Shown here: piece after piece, positions 22,375 to 33,115 of the stretch | Layout of the letters: each line of letters begins with the position of its first letter | How positions within the stretch are numbered: the stretch's first letter is position 1 | NCBI GenBank assembly: GCA_031841125.1 | Contig: CM063110.1 | Location: forward strand, 17,727,626 to 17,791,625 | DNA: 64,000 bases | DNA from: Acanthococcus lagerstroemiae | Lineage: Eukaryota > Arthropoda > Insecta > Hemiptera > Eriococcidae | Reading direction: 5' to 3' | Notes under the pieces: generated by a model | Seen by the model: only the letters and a program-made list of their open reading frames with translations | What the model was told of the DNA's origin: nothing | Database searches by the model: none | Translations under genes and position numbers: made by a program

Positions 22375-22860
22375 GTGTTCAAACTATCCTATTGCGACCT
22401 GGTTGGTGACCAAGAAGTGCCCTGTATGAATCGTCTTCATTTCGCAGGGATCTTGCGATTTGAGCCCTATGTATACAGGTTAAGAAAACTGATCTGCGGA
22501 AACAGTCTTCACACAGTAGAGGTCTGTTGGGTTGGGTTTCTCATATGCAGGCTGAGCAAAGTGCCTTAAAGGAACAGTTTTCACTTAGCATGAATTTGTT
22601 GATTAACGTGCTGGCTGAGCAAACTGATCTGAAGGAACAATTTTCGCCTAGTTGAGATCTGTTAACTTGCGCCCATGATGTGCAGTCTAACAAATTGTTT
22701 TATAGGAACCGTTGTCACTTAACAGGAATTTTGTGATTTGAGTCCGAAACGAGGAGACTGAGAAAATTGCTTTGCATGAACAGTGTTCACTCCGCTAGGG
22801 TCCTTAGGTTTGGGTCGAATAAGTACAGACTTAACGAACTGCTTGGTACAAACAACCTAT
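22375..22860 (+). repeat. Degenerate tandem array, ~72-bp unit
   Basis: About six units, each following CAGGAATTTTGTGATTTGAG...GCAGRCTGAGCAAACTGCTT..AAGGAACAGTTTTCACTTA. Successive ACAGTSTTCACT words fall about 72 bp apart. Units are strongly diverged, so the array is old. Confidence 0.75.
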
Positions 22861-22889
22861 AAAAAGTTATTGAAAGACTACTTACTTGA

Positions 22890-23330
22890 AAAATATTTAA
22901 AAAATTCTAGTCAGTAGTGCGGTAGTATTCTCTATACGATTGAACTCTACAGATCAATAGTAACTACTGAAGTAATACTTGTGTTGATACTTGAAAAGCT
23001 GAAAACTATGGGCCAGTAGTTTCTGATGGTAATAACTGAGGCTAATACTTGTCAAAATTACTATTAGTGGTCCTTTCTAGTAGTCATTACAAAGCTGCTG
23101 CTTGTTGAAATTACTATTGAAAACAGCTGAGTGGTAGTTCTCAGTAGCAACTACGGATGCTTTTCCTTGATAAAATTACTATTAAAAATTTTTGATCAAT
23201 AGTGTCCATTAGGAAACAACTGCTTAATAATTTCTAGTAGTTCCTTTTGTAACTACTGACTAGTTGTTTTGCTGATAGTTACCCTATTGATTGTGTAACT
23301 ACTGGATGGTAGACTTCGGTTTTGTGACTG
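22890..23330 (+). repeat. Degenerate tandem array, ~60-75-bp unit
   Basis: Units share AACTACTGAWGCTAATACTTGT, GAAATTACTATTGAAAA and a closing CAGTAGT word. It follows the 72-bp array directly and is unrelated to it in sequence. Confidence 0.7.
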
Positions 23331-24597
23331 CATAACTTTTTTGTTTTTTCTGTTCTGTGTTGGCGTCATGCGAAATCCCTCTTGTTAGAAGTGCATGGCG
23401 TATAGCTTGTTAAAATTAAACGCGAATTTTGGAGTCGAGAAGCTCTGAAACTCACTTAGGGAAAGCCAGTCCTCAAATCATGTCATCTGTATTCGACTAT
23501 TTAATAATTTGTAATTATCTACTATTCAACTCCTCGGACCTTTTTGCCATGGTGTAGTGACTGCGTTATTTTCAGTTATCCAGCTTCCATGTGAGATTAA
23601 CCAGAGTTTCCTGTTGTTTTCCCTCGGTTTATTGCCTTGGGTATTTCTTTTTCTGTGCCAAAGATGTGAGTGCGTAGATGAATCCTTACCAGTGATGTGT
23701 CTTAGGATGTTGAGTAAGCGGACCGCAAGCCCCGCACTCCAAGGCACCAGCCCTTCGGATACTGGTTGTAATACGGTGTTCCTAGATGAAACTTTCAAAA
23801 ATGATCAAAGAGGAAAAAATTGTATTTCAAAATTATTGAATGTAATAATTTTATGTTGCCAAAAAGCTTAAAATTCGTAAATGTGGTTCAAAAGCATGCT
23901 AATTTTCTTTTTCTATGTTCAGTTTTCAGTATGTTATTTTATTTCCTGTTTTATCATCATTTCGAGCCTCCAAACCTACTATTACTAGCACTCTTAGCAC
24001 TATAACCCATAATATTAAATTTATATTTGTTTCAACCTCATCCCATGGCTGTTTATAGGTCTGTTTGCACGCTTTCAGTTTACTAAATAATTCAATTTTC
24101 TGAAGAATTCTAAAATCTGGAAAAACTGGAAATTCTTATTTGTAAGTTTTTTGATGCATGCAAACAGATTTCTGACTTTTTTTTGGATAACTCTGAGTTG
24201 TAATGTACAATACGAGGTTCGCTAGTGTTCAAACTCCAGAGTTTTGTTGTTGTTTTCATGGAAGAAGTGTGCATTTAGAAGAGGAAAACGTATAATTTCA
24301 CAAAGCTGGTGACAGGTGGGGTGATGCTGAAACGAAGTTTACATATAGTATACTAAACGAATTTTCTAGTCACTTGGAAAACAGCCTTAAAACTCAGAAT
24401 TTAGGGCCCTTATGAAAATTATTTTTTAGTCCATTTTGCGTAACGAAATCTAACTAGGCTTTGTAACCATAAAAAGCTCATGAAATTCCGAAGTGAATAG
24501 GGTACTTTATATCAGACGCAATTTTACAGTCATTTGAACTTGATTTAGTTTTCTCAACGTTTAGAATACACCAAAATAAAGCGAACAACAGTGCAAT
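23331..24597. other. No gene recognised
   Basis: Frames of 104 and 90 codons overlap on opposite strands at 23526-23871, with no domain. The rest is AT-rich. Confidence 0.4.
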
Positions 24598-24740
24598 CAG
24601 TGTTACCGGGTATCACAACTTTACATTCAAAAATCTTACAGAGCAAATTGAGTCCAAGCAAATTGAAATTGTACCGCTTATTGCAAATGTACCACAAATT
24701 GTACCACTAAAAGTAAAATGTACCACATCTGGGAACACTG
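24598..24740. mobile_element. MITE, CAGTGTT ends with TGTACCAC repeats
   Basis: Left CAGTGTTACCGGGTATCAC and right CTGGGAACACTG are inverted. The inside repeats AAATTGTACC / AATGTACCAC. A relative is at 25872-26160. No coding capacity. Confidence 0.6.
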
Positions 24741-24935
24741 CTGTAGTGTGTTCTGCGAGTATAATATGTTTTTTTTATACTACTTGATCAGAAAGGCAAT
24801 GTTTATGTTGTTGTTTTACGGACGACAAGAAGCGCCTATCATCATGCATCGAATGCTAACAAAATCTGCATGTAATGTAAACATCCCTCAATGTAAAGCG
24901 TTTTTACATGAAAAATTGCTGGCAAGTAATTTTGT

Positions 24936-25013
24936 ATCGCGGAATCGAACCCGCGTCCATTGAAACATTTAACTAAAATGTAGCGATCGTCTCTAACAAC
25001 TCGGCCACAGAGC
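24936..25013 (-). tRNA. tRNA-like sequence, probably pseudogene or SINE head
   Basis: The reverse strand has an A-box (TGGCCGAGTTGTTAGAG), a five-pair anticodon stem (ACATT/AATGT) with loop TTAGTTA, and a T-arm CGCGG-GTTCGATT-CCGCG holding a perfect B-box. A-to-B spacing is that of long-variable-arm tRNAs (Leu/Ser), yet the loop would read AGT. The seven bases before the A-box do not pair with those after the T-arm, so a normal acceptor stem is missing. Confidence 0.4.
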
Positions 25014-25245
25014 AAATTACAAAATAGGAACTTAAGAACGCATTTAAATATTCACAGTGTAGTACAGCTGTTACCGTTCGTTGTTAACCGTCGTTATGTT
25101 TTTGCTGGCCACTAGGTACCTGTGTATGTTGTTTGTGCATGTGAACAAACTAATGACAAGACTGCAATACTGTACTTTGTAGTAATTAACTGAGTAAATT
25201 AAATTTTTGAATTAATTACCGCACACAAAAATCACCTGTCTATAA

Positions 25246-25268
25246 TTTAAATAAATAAATAAATAAAT
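25246..25268. repeat. (AAAT)n microsatellite
   Basis: AAATAAATAAATAAATAAAT. Confidence 0.9.
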
Positions 25269-25330
25269 ACAGACCATGTCAGCGAAAAAAATTGTCGCGT
25301 CTGATCAAGTAGTATAAAAAATATCTTCCA

Positions 25331-25435
25331 CAACAAGAGCCAAAAGTGAGTTTACATGACTTGGAAATTGCTCACTCGTTATGCTCGTTCGCAAACTTTC
25401 CCTTGTCATGTAAACGCTCACTTTTGACTCTTGAT
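25331..25435. mobile_element. Foldback element, AAGAGCCAAAAGTGAG arms
   Basis: CAAGAGCCAAAAGTGAGTTT + ACATGAC pairs with GTCATGTAAACGCTCACTTT + TGACTCTTG across a ~44-bp loop, with about three mismatches in 31. The loop holds CTCACTCGTTATGCTCGTTCGC. No second copy seen here. Confidence 0.7.
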
Positions 25436-25691
25436 GTGTAATATACTATTTTGCGAAGATCCAGCAGGAAACTCTAGAGCACGCTGTCTGCCCGCCTGCA
25501 TTGTTACTGTAGTCGCTCTGTTTGCTAGACTGCGGGGTCTAGAGACAAAACCCGTTTCCAGCTTATCACCATTTGGGCCGAACAGCGCTGGTTTCACGCC
25601 CAACAAAAACGGGACAATTGGTGAGCGGCACGGGTGTTGGGCCGAAGCTTTCCTTAAATCGATTGAAATCAATTTTTATGAGAGAAAGTAA
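25418..25691. other. GC-rich segment open on both strands, unrecognised
   Basis: Frames of 86 codons (+) and 84 codons (-) overlap over the same GC-rich 250 bp. I do not recognise either. Composition and double-strand openness argue for a repeat or old exon fragment rather than a gene. Confidence 0.25.
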
Positions 25692-25871
25692 CTTGTAGGA
25701 AATTGTACGCTCTACAAATTTTGTTATCTTAATTTTCCCACTAAATGGCTTCGTTCTCGACTTATTTTGAGATAACTCAATCAACATTCAGATAGAAAAA
25801 TCGTACTGATCCCTTTTCCAGTTTTGCTGATTGTAGCGCTCCTAGCGGATGTTCGGCCCGAATTGGGAATC

Positions 25872-26160
25872 GAACGTTGCCAGACTTGGTATATTTTAAC
25901 TTCTCTGGTATAAACTCTGATGATTTCAACAATCCTGGTACGTTGTGGCACATTTTCTTTATTCCCCTTTACTATTTGGTAAATTGTCTGGTACGTTTTG
26001 GCATTTTTGGTTCTTTTTGGTACATTTAATGTATTCAGCGGATTTTGGTACAGTTTCATATATCAGACAATTCTATTTGGTGCGCTTCATTTGAAATCTA
26101 ATACAATATTGGAAAATTTCTGGCTGGTACATTTTTTCAACTTCCTATTTAACAACACTG
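25872..26160. mobile_element. Element with repeated TGGTACRTTTT words
   Basis: Left edge GTTGCCAGACTTGGTATATT and right edge ATTTAACAACACTG. The interior repeats TGGTACGTTTTGG, TGGTACATTTAA and TGGTACAGTTT. Probably the same broad family as 24598-24740, more diverged. Confidence 0.5.
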
Positions 26161-26164
26161 GCAG

Positions 26165-26736
26165 AATACCACTCAGTTATGGACAGAACTGGTTGAAAGT
26201 AATAGGTTTCTTATGCAACCCTTTGGTTCACTATCAACGAGCAATAGTTTACTACAAACAAGAGATTTAAATAAGGGGGAATACTGGGATCTAGCCCCTG
26301 CAAGCTGCTGCGAGGGGCCAAGGCCCCACCCGGCGGCCAGTCCTGGTTACATGTATTTTACAAAGTACATAAAAGAAAGGATTACCTTCCTCCATTACCT
26401 TACATACCTTTGAATAGGTTTAGTGCGGGGCAGAATGGGAGCTCACTTTTTTAAATTATATAAATTTAGGCGAATTAAAATACTAATATACAATACAACC
26501 TTAGAATGAGAGTAGTCTGTCTGTAGTCTGTCTACATCGGTTTAGTTATCAGTTGTCGCTTTCGATTCCACGACGATTCCCTGGCAGTTTCCCATCTCCC
26601 CACTTTTCCCTACGCACCCATGGTGGGAGGTTCGCTTCAGGCAGTGGGGATCGCCTCCATTGGCAAGATGGTTTCAGAAGACTTCCACCTGCAGTTCCCT
26701 GTCGCTTTCTCGAATTGGTGGTTGGTTGGAATAATA
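26165..26736. other. No gene recognised
   Basis: Includes CCCCTGCAAGCTGCTGCGAGG and a GC-rich, proline-rich 107-codon frame (26553-26876) that runs into the mariner, so it is not a gene. Confidence 0.4.
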
Positions 26737-27595
26737 CAGTGTATTCAAAAAGTTCCGGGACTAATTTTTTTACGAAAGAAAAACAGTGTTTAGAAAAAAG
26801 TTTTTATTTAGTTTTCAATGTAATCCCGTCCTCGTTCTATACAAATTTTACTGTGCTCGTGCAGTCGTTGGAATGATCTGGTGAACTCATCTTCTGGAAT
26901 GGCTTTCAGAGCCCTGTTCACATTCCTTTGAATCGCCTCAGAACGCTCTCCCTTCATCACCATTTTTAATTTAGGAAATGAAAAAAAAAATCTAACCGAG
27001 CCAGATCTGGCGAGTAGGGCGGATGGTGAATCGTAGTGACTGACTTTTGACCTAAAAATTGAGTGACAAGTCTCGAGGAATGGGCTGGCGCATTGTCTTG
27101 TGTGTCTTGCAAAAATAAAAAAATCACCGATGCGGTATAATTCCGGTCTCACGCGTCGAATCTACTTCAGAAGTCGTTCCATGACAACTTTGTAGGATGC
27201 TGCGTTTATTTTTTGGCCTAGGGGCACAAATTCATTGTGGAGTGGAAGGACGCTCCTCTCGCAGATCATGTTCCAGCGAGCGCATACCACTGGAAAACCT
27301 TGCCTCAGCTTTAACAATCATCCCCATACGCGGTTTCTAACAGTTCGAATGTTTCCGAAACACTTTTTCCAACTTTGAGACAAAATTTGTGCGCACGCCT
27401 GCTTCATTGTGACGAAGTAACGGAAACACACCACTTCAAAGGAACACACAATCAGTACCTACATAAAGTTACAGCACTGATATTTCCATTTTGGGTAGCT
27501 AAGGGATGATATTGCATGGTTCCGGCGTCGGCTAACAGATAGCGCCAGTTGTGCATTTTATACAAAATTAGTCCCGGAACATTTTGAATACACTA
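26737..27595 (-). mobile_element. Internally deleted mariner-like transposon
   Basis: The terminal inverted repeats read AGTGTATTCAAAAAGTTCCG and AGTGTATTCAAAATGTTCCG, both continuing GGACTAAT; the element is about 860 bp against the usual ~1.3 kb. A TA dinucleotide precedes the left end. At the right end the matching dinucleotide reads TG, so the duplication has decayed. Transposase remnants run on the reverse strand. The N-terminal helix-turn-helix part is largely deleted. Confidence 0.9.
26808..27270 (-). pseudogene. Mariner transposase C-terminal remnant
   Basis: DDE-type transposase that would cut and paste the element at TA sites. Reading down the reverse strand: EFVPLGQKINAASYKVVMER (about 27235-27180), a stop, IRRVRPELYR, then NAPAHSSRLVTQFLGQ and PPYSPDLARLD in one frame. 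The frame shifts at a ten-T run (about 26982-26991) into FPKLKMVMKG, AIQRNVNRALKAIP and the C-terminal DYIEN stop. The third catalytic Asp (in ARLD) is present, but the frame continues only after the homopolymer indel. At least one stop and two frame breaks make it non-functional. Confidence 0.85.
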
Positions 27596-27600
27596 TGTAT

Positions 27601-27818
27601 GTAAGTCCTATATCAGGTTCTAAGTTCTGTCACCAGTGATCCTCCCCATCCCCAGAACGGGAGGGTCACTCGCAGTACCTGAGGTGCCACTGGGTTTCCC
27701 CGTTCTCCTTCAACCTTACCTATTCCTGCCAGTATGAGTTGTTTTCTCGTGCAGCTTCATCGAGGATGCCGGTAATTGGTGTCCTCTGATGGTAGAGCAC
27801 CTGCAAGCAACCGAGTAT
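27601..27818. other. No feature recognised
   Basis: Moderately GC-rich flank between the mariner and a foldback element. CTCTGATGGTAGAGCACCTG at about 27784 and GGTGCTCTACTGATGGTGGG at about 27964 flank the foldback. Confidence 0.4.
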
Positions 27819-27946
27819 GGATATCCGCCATTTTGAGTCCAACCGCGCCCGTCGATGCCGAACCCGACTATGCGGAGCTAGCGGAGCGTACAGGGTAGTC
27901 AATTCGGCATCGATGGGCGCGGTTGGACTCAAGATGGTGGATATCC
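27819..27946. mobile_element. Foldback element, GCGCCCGTCGATGCCGAA family, copy 1
   Basis: 44-bp arms (27819-27862 and 27903-27946) pair with three mismatches. They start GGATATCCGCCATTTTGAG and reach CCGTCGATGCCGAA at the loop. The loop holds GACTATGCGGAGC. The flanking words GGTAGAGCACCTG and CAGGTGCTCTACTG form an outer imperfect inverted repeat. Copy 2 is at 48785. Confidence 0.85.
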
Positions 27947-28098
27947 TTTCTCAGTTGTTTCCAGGTGCTCTACTGATGGTGGGTCGGTCCTCTTCCGGCC
28001 TCTTCTTCAGTCTAAGGCCGCCTTGAACGAACTGCTTGCTGTAATTCGAGCAATGGAGTACCAAAGCCGCTGTTCCTTCAGCTCGACATTCAGTGTAT

Positions 28099-28464
28099 TC
28101 AGGTGCTTCTGTTCGCCGGTTTCTCGAGTAGTCGTAAAATTTCAACGTATTTGTCTTCGTCCACTTTGCTCCCTGCCCTGAGACACTCGCGTTGAGTATG
28201 ATTTATCGCCCGACAGGCGTTCTGTCGCACACTTCGGTCACGCTTTTCGAACTCGCTGCATAAATATATTTCCGTTTCGGGTAATCGGTATTTTCCAAAC
28301 GGATAGGCAATCCGTACAAAGGAAGCTCTTCTGCGTCTTGTTCGCTCCGTTACATAATGAGCTTTGACAAGGGCGTTAACCATGGCTCGTTTTGTGCCAG
28401 ACCAAGTGGACGAGAACATGGTGACGCTGTCGGTGTGGTCACCGCCCCGCTTCTCCAATTTCAC
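28099..28464 (-). CDS. Unrecognised 121-codon open frame
   Basis: A basic, compositionally ordinary frame in the most GC-rich part of this area. It contains VKAHYVTERTRRRRASFVRI, CSEFEKRDRSVRQNACRAIN and KVDEDKYVEILRLLEK, which would form amphipathic helices. No domain is recognised, no signal peptide or membrane segment is seen, and no clear splice sites or promoter were found. It could be an exon, a decayed transposon ORF or chance. I rank it as the best candidate for host coding sequence, with low confidence. Confidence 0.25.
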   Translation of the reverse strand: MKLEKRGGDHTDSVTMFSSTWSGTKRAMVNALVKAHYVTERTRRRRASFVRIAYPFGKYRLPETEIYLCSEFEKRDRSVRQNACRAINHTQRECLRAGSKVDEDKYVEILRLLEKPANRST

Positions 28465-28499
28465 ATCAGATTAATTCTTTCACACACACAGCCTTACTC

Positions 28500-29440
28500 C
28501 GGCTTTTCTTAATTAAGGTGTGAAGTTCGACCAAATTCGATTTCAGTCTTTTTTTTCTCGATTGCCGCGCACGCCTTCGTTTTATTTGCTGTTTACTCGA
28601 GTACTGTTCGACTTGGTGGGTAAGTTGTTGGTAGGTAGTGTACAGTAAACACTAGAACGTGACGAATTTCGTCTTTTGTTTTTGGTAACCATTATCTCTA
28701 TTATGCTGTTTCGTTCGCATTTGCGAGCAAAACAAGACGGTTGCCGACTGGAGGAGGAGAGCAGATTTGAGGGCAGCTCTTACAAAGAGAAATAAAGAGC
28801 CGCAGTGGCGTGGCCGGGCACCAACACATAGTGGCACGTAATTTGTATAATCCGTCCTCACAGACCGTACATTGCATGTACGGTAAACGAGTGTACTCTA
28901 TTCTGCGTGTAAATACATTTGGATGGAAGGAAATATGATCCAGCGTGACTGGAACGAATTCAAGGTCACAGCCACACCTTCGATCGATTTTGCTGTCGTT
29001 TTTTCTTTCTTTTGGTTTTGATCTTATTATTTATAGTCCACTTATCTTCTTTTTTTTTTTTGGTTCTTCTGTGCGGCGAAAATGACTAGCGGAAAAATCG
29101 CTCCTCGAGTGAGTTGACCGTGCATAACAATTGTGCCTCGGTATGCCCGGCAAAAGGAAACTGATGTTTACTATTATTTTGCTGGCCGAGCTCGTAATCG
29201 CGGATTCCACGATTTTTTTCTTTTTGGAGGCTCGTAAATTGACGTTGACGACGACACGGTTACGATGTAGTAATTTGATCGACTACTGGAATACACGAGA
29301 GCTATTTATTGCTACATCAGGACTTGTGGTCCCGGTCACATTCGACGAGCTTGCATTCGAACGGAATGCCAGGAAGTCTGACGAATTTAACTGGCGTGAA
29401 GTGACTTCTTCGTCATAAGCGAAACATCGTTTAGTGCACC
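28500..29440. other. No gene recognised
   Basis: A 95-codon frame at 29131-29418 begins with a hydrophobic stretch (LMFTIILLAELVIADSTIFF) but matches nothing I know. T-rich runs are at 28555 and 29050. Confidence 0.35.
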
Positions 29441-29459
29441 GGAATAGCGGCAGTTTTGA

Positions 29460-29640
29460 ATCGAAGTTTTGAGTTCAGTATGCTAAGCCGGGTACCGGAA
29501 TTCTTCGATGGGGTGGATTTCATGTTGGTGACCCTTGACAGATGATAGGGAAAAAATGTTTTCAATTTTCGGGAGAATTTTTGCAAAAATATTATATTTG
29601 GGGCGGTTGTGGAGGAGGGGCCCCGCAAATCCCCTTCTCC
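29460..29640 (-). repeat. Dispersed repeat, GAAATCCACCCCAT block, copy 1
   Basis: On the reverse strand reads GGGTCACCAACATGAAATCC, ACCCCATCGAAGAATTCCGG. This matches GGGTCAACACCATGAAATCC, ACCCCATTGAAGAATTCTGG at 33533-33575 on the plus strand. Confidence 0.65.
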
Positions 29641-30355
29641 AAACTGGCTATGGTGTTCTTAATAGACAGGAATCGTTGATCCGAAGATGAAGTCTAATCC
29701 CTCGATTTCTTGAAGGCTCTTGAATCCCGAAATTCCAGCAATTATCAACAGACACGTGTGATCAATTTTCCGACGGGGAAGAGGAATTTGGAGCTAAATG
29801 AAATTCTCTGCAGAGCTGCAGCAGGTCTTGAGTAAGCTTAACCAGCTCAAAGATTGTAAAATGAAGTCTTTATGAATCTTAAGGTAACGGGTTGGTAATA
29901 TCATTTAATGGCTCCATAGCAAAGATTCTCAACGTTTTAACGACTCATAATCACTATCCGCAGAGTTTACATGAGTAATTGTGTCTGCCCGACACCTGAT
30001 GAGTCCTCACTTCTCAGTCAATCTTAATACAGTTAATATCTTTTAGTGACGTCCCAGTTGACTCTTTTGATCAGGACCGAATTTAAAATTGGGGACCCGA
30101 CATTTTTGAAAACCCAATTCTCTTAAATTTTAAAACAAAACGCGTATAGAAAGCTTAGAATGCCAGAAAGTTGCACTATTTTCAGATGCGAAAATGATAA
30201 TACGTTATTGTTTGTAATTTTTTGAAATATTTGGCGGGGGCCGTATATTGATTGGTACTCTGGTAAGGGTCCCGTTTACACTACCCTAAATAAGACCCTG
30301 CTTTTGATACACCTATTGGAAAACTGTCCACAGACTTATTAGGAAATGTTTTTTA
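29641..30355. other. No feature recognised
   Basis: AT-rich. CTGATGAGTCC at about 29997 resembles a hammerhead core word but has no partner (see rejected items). Confidence 0.4.
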
Positions 30356-30562
30356 CAGGGACGTACCGATAGGGAGGGCTTCCCCCCCTGTAGAAAATTT
30401 TTTACTTGGGAATTTTGAGTTGAAAAGTTGGGAAAATCCAACAAGTCAAAAGTTTTTTCTTTCTTTTTTGACACTTAGGAATTTTGAGTTGAATCAGTTG
30501 AGGCTTTCACATCTCCTCCTCTTCCTCCTCCCCACTCGGGGAAACTCTTCGGTACGTCCTTG
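30356..30562 (-). mobile_element. hAT-like element, CAGGGACGTACCG ends, copy 2
   Basis: Left CAGGGACGTACCGA, right TTCGGTACGTCCTTG (inverted). The flanks are GTTTTTTA and GTTTTTTG, an 8-bp duplication with one change, as in hAT elements. The interior is in the opposite orientation to the other two copies, with about 1.5 units of the TTGGGAATTTTGAGTTGA repeat. Confidence 0.8.
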
Positions 30563-30639
30563 GTTTTTTGTTCAAAATTAGGATATTTTGCGACAGAGTA
30601 AACGTTCGCTGAATTATAAGTCGGTGTAGCCACCAAATT

Positions 30640-32345
30640 TTATAGCGAATTATTTGGCAGCAGAGGAGGGGTGCATAGAGAATGAAGAGACAAGTAATAG
30701 TAATGGAAATATCGAACAAAGTACACCCTCTAATTTCCCGAGCATAATGCAGAAAGAAGTGGTCAAAACGCTGAAAACCTTGGAGACTGAAAAGGCAGTT
30801 GGTTCTGATGGCGTAGACACAGGGTCCCTAAAACTCCTAGCAGAACTATTCCCTACGATGACAAAATTATTCAATAAAATTCTGGATATTGAATCCACCA
30901 CGAGGCAATTGAAAGGGGGAGGGGATCAGAAGCAATCGTACTTTTCTAAAAATGGAACCAAGGAGACATCAAGAATTATAGGCCGATTAGTTTTACATCA
31001 AATATGGGCAAAATTTTTATGAAAATTCTGAAAAAGAGGTTCTGCCTCCAACTGGATAGTCAACAAGCTGATGAGCAGGCTGAATTCCGGGAAAATCATT
31101 AAATAGTGGACCAGATTTTTATATTAGCCAGATCATTGAAAAAACAAAAGAATACAATTTCGAAATTTTCTTACTGTTTATTGACTTATCTAAAGCATTT
31201 GACCCGATAAACTACAGATTTTTTATGGAAAGCACTAACAAATCAAAGGGTTAATCAAAAAGCTAGAAATATATAGTATGAAGGTGCAACAGCTTATGTC
31301 AAGACAGATATAAAAGGGGAAATCTTTAATACAGGGAGGGGGTTTGGCGGGGGGATCTATTGTTGCCAAATTAATTTAACTGCGCTTTGAAAGAAGCGAT
31401 GCGAAAATTAGATTGGGAGGGGAAGGGGATAAAGATCGAGGGGAAGTTTTTGAACAAACTAAGATTCGTAGACAATGTAGTCTTTGTAGCAGGCGACCTA
31501 AAGGTACGAGTGTTGATTAGAAATGCGGAAGAATTTATAGATGCATGTGAGGAAGCAGGGCTGGAGCTAAACTCAAGTATAACGAAGCTCCTCTCGAATG
31601 CAAAGTGCGAACTAGTGAAAATTGGGGGCGAAAAAATAGAATGGGGGAGGGAAGCAAAATACTTGGGGCAAATGATATTTTCCGAAGGTTTAAGAGAAAC
31701 AAATTTCAAGCAGAATTAGAAGTGGGTGGAACTCCTTTGAGAAGCTAAAAAGTATCTTTAAAAGTACGATTTCCATAAGAACTAAAGCGGAAGTTTGGAG
31801 GAGCTGCGTGCAGCCGACGATGACATATGGGGCCCAGATGTGGGCCGTGACAAAAACAAGTACTAATAGACACCGAACTACCGAGCGGGCAATAGGGGAG
31901 AAGCATGTTGGGGATCAAACTGGAAGACAAAGTCGAGAATGCGGTAATTATGGGCAAAACTAAACTAAACGACGTAGGCAAGACTTATGAAAATTTTAAA
32001 ATGGAACTTCGCGGGTCATATTATCAGGTATGGAGGGAATAGATGGGAGAGAAGGGTGGAAGGGTGGACGCCGTACGACAAAAAGGAAAGCCAAGGTATA
32101 CTTATAACTCTCTGGAGAGACGGAGTACAAAAGGCGGTAGGAAAGGACCCATGTGGAGGAGATACACCCTAGACAAAAGAAAATGGCGGGAAGAAGGGAG
32201 GCTTACGCCCAGAAACGGGCGGATAGAGAACAGGGAGGAAAGGATGGAGAGGGTTGAACCTCCTCCCATGGCCGCGAACCGGTGAGTAACGGGACCCAAC
32301 CAGATTCAAGTAACATGTAGAAAATCATCACCCAATAAAGCTGTT
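30640..32345 (+). pseudogene. RTE/BovB-like LINE pol remnant, plus strand
   Basis: Finger region with LKTLETEKAVGSDGVDTGSL (30770-30830). Motif A FIDLSKAFDP lies at 31177-31206, in another frame. KLDWEGKGIKIEGKFLNKLR and the catalytic box FVDN (31465-31476; FADD expected) follow. Next come thumb KYLGQMIFSEGL and AEVWRSCVQPTMTYGAQMW (about 31790-31850). The C-terminal region WNFAGHIIRYGGNRWERRV is at about 32000-32060. The element ends with an AATAAAGCTGTTATTATTAC tail. The catalytic second Asp is lost and frames break repeatedly. The endonuclease is absent (5' truncation). Same broad family as the reverse-strand remnant at 14-15 kb. Confidence 0.85.
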
Positions 32346-32403
32346 ATTATTACTGTACCTGTACCGAGAGCGAAAGGAGATGCCAGAAATAACAAAAATT
32401 AGA

Positions 32404-32570
32404 GGGGGGAGGAACGAATTCCAGAGATTATGGAGAGGGAAGTGGAATACGCACTGAGAAGACTAAAAAACGACAAACCCTAGAACCAGACGGAATTACA
32501 AATGGGGCTTACTTGGCAAAGATTAGCGTAAGATCAAACAAACTGGAAAGAATACGTGGAGGCGTATGCC
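32404..32570 (+). pseudogene. Small RTE-like LINE fragment
   Basis: PEIMEREVEYALRRLKNDK followed, after a stop/frame change, by EPDGITNGAYLAKI. This is the start of the RT finger region seen in RTE/BovB-like elements (EV..AI..LKN.KA.GPDGI). A separate insertion or duplication just after the larger remnant. Confidence 0.6.
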
Positions 32571-33115
32571 CAAAAATGGGTGGAGGGGGTGGCCCACGCG
32601 ATCCACTGCATTTACTCATAAACACTGAAAATAAATGAATAAACTGTTCCGAACACTCCCATTTTTTGGGATCAGATCTAGAGTCGACTAAAGTGCTATT
32701 GATATGTTTGAGAAAGACCAAACGGCTTCAATTTTAAGACCCGATGAATTTCTGCGCTGAAATCCGAATTCGTGGAGGCGTAACCCAGCGTTTAGTTCTC
32801 CGGAGCTCCGTATAGTAATATAACATGAAAACAGCCATTTTTTAGGCCGAAGGACGGAAATGTAGCGCCGCGAGCTCACTGGAATAGCGTAAAGTTCTAT
32901 GAATCCTTCAAAGTAGCCACTTTCCGGAAAATCGGGAAAATTCAGGGAAGTTCATCAGCCTGAAAAGTCGGGGAAAAGTCAGGAAATTGCTATAAGTTTG
33001 ATCAAAATCAGGAAACTTTTTGAGAATAATGAGAATCGAAGAATACACACAATTTTCGTTGTAGTCGATGAATATCGAATTGGATCTCAGATAATACGTA
33101 TTCTCAAAACTGCGC

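Noticed and set aside
22374..23330. CRISPR-like array
   Set aside because: Units are diverged, contiguous and without unique spacers, and the context is eukaryotic.
25418..25691. Pair of opposite GC-rich frames as a gene
   Set aside because: Both strands open over the same bases. More like a repeat or old fragment, so kept only as a low-confidence note.
26553..26876. 107-codon frame upstream of the mariner
   Set aside because: It runs across the transposon boundary, so it is a chance frame.
29997..30007. CTGATGAGTCC as a hammerhead ribozyme core
   Set aside because: No GAAAC strand or flanking helices at usable distance were found.
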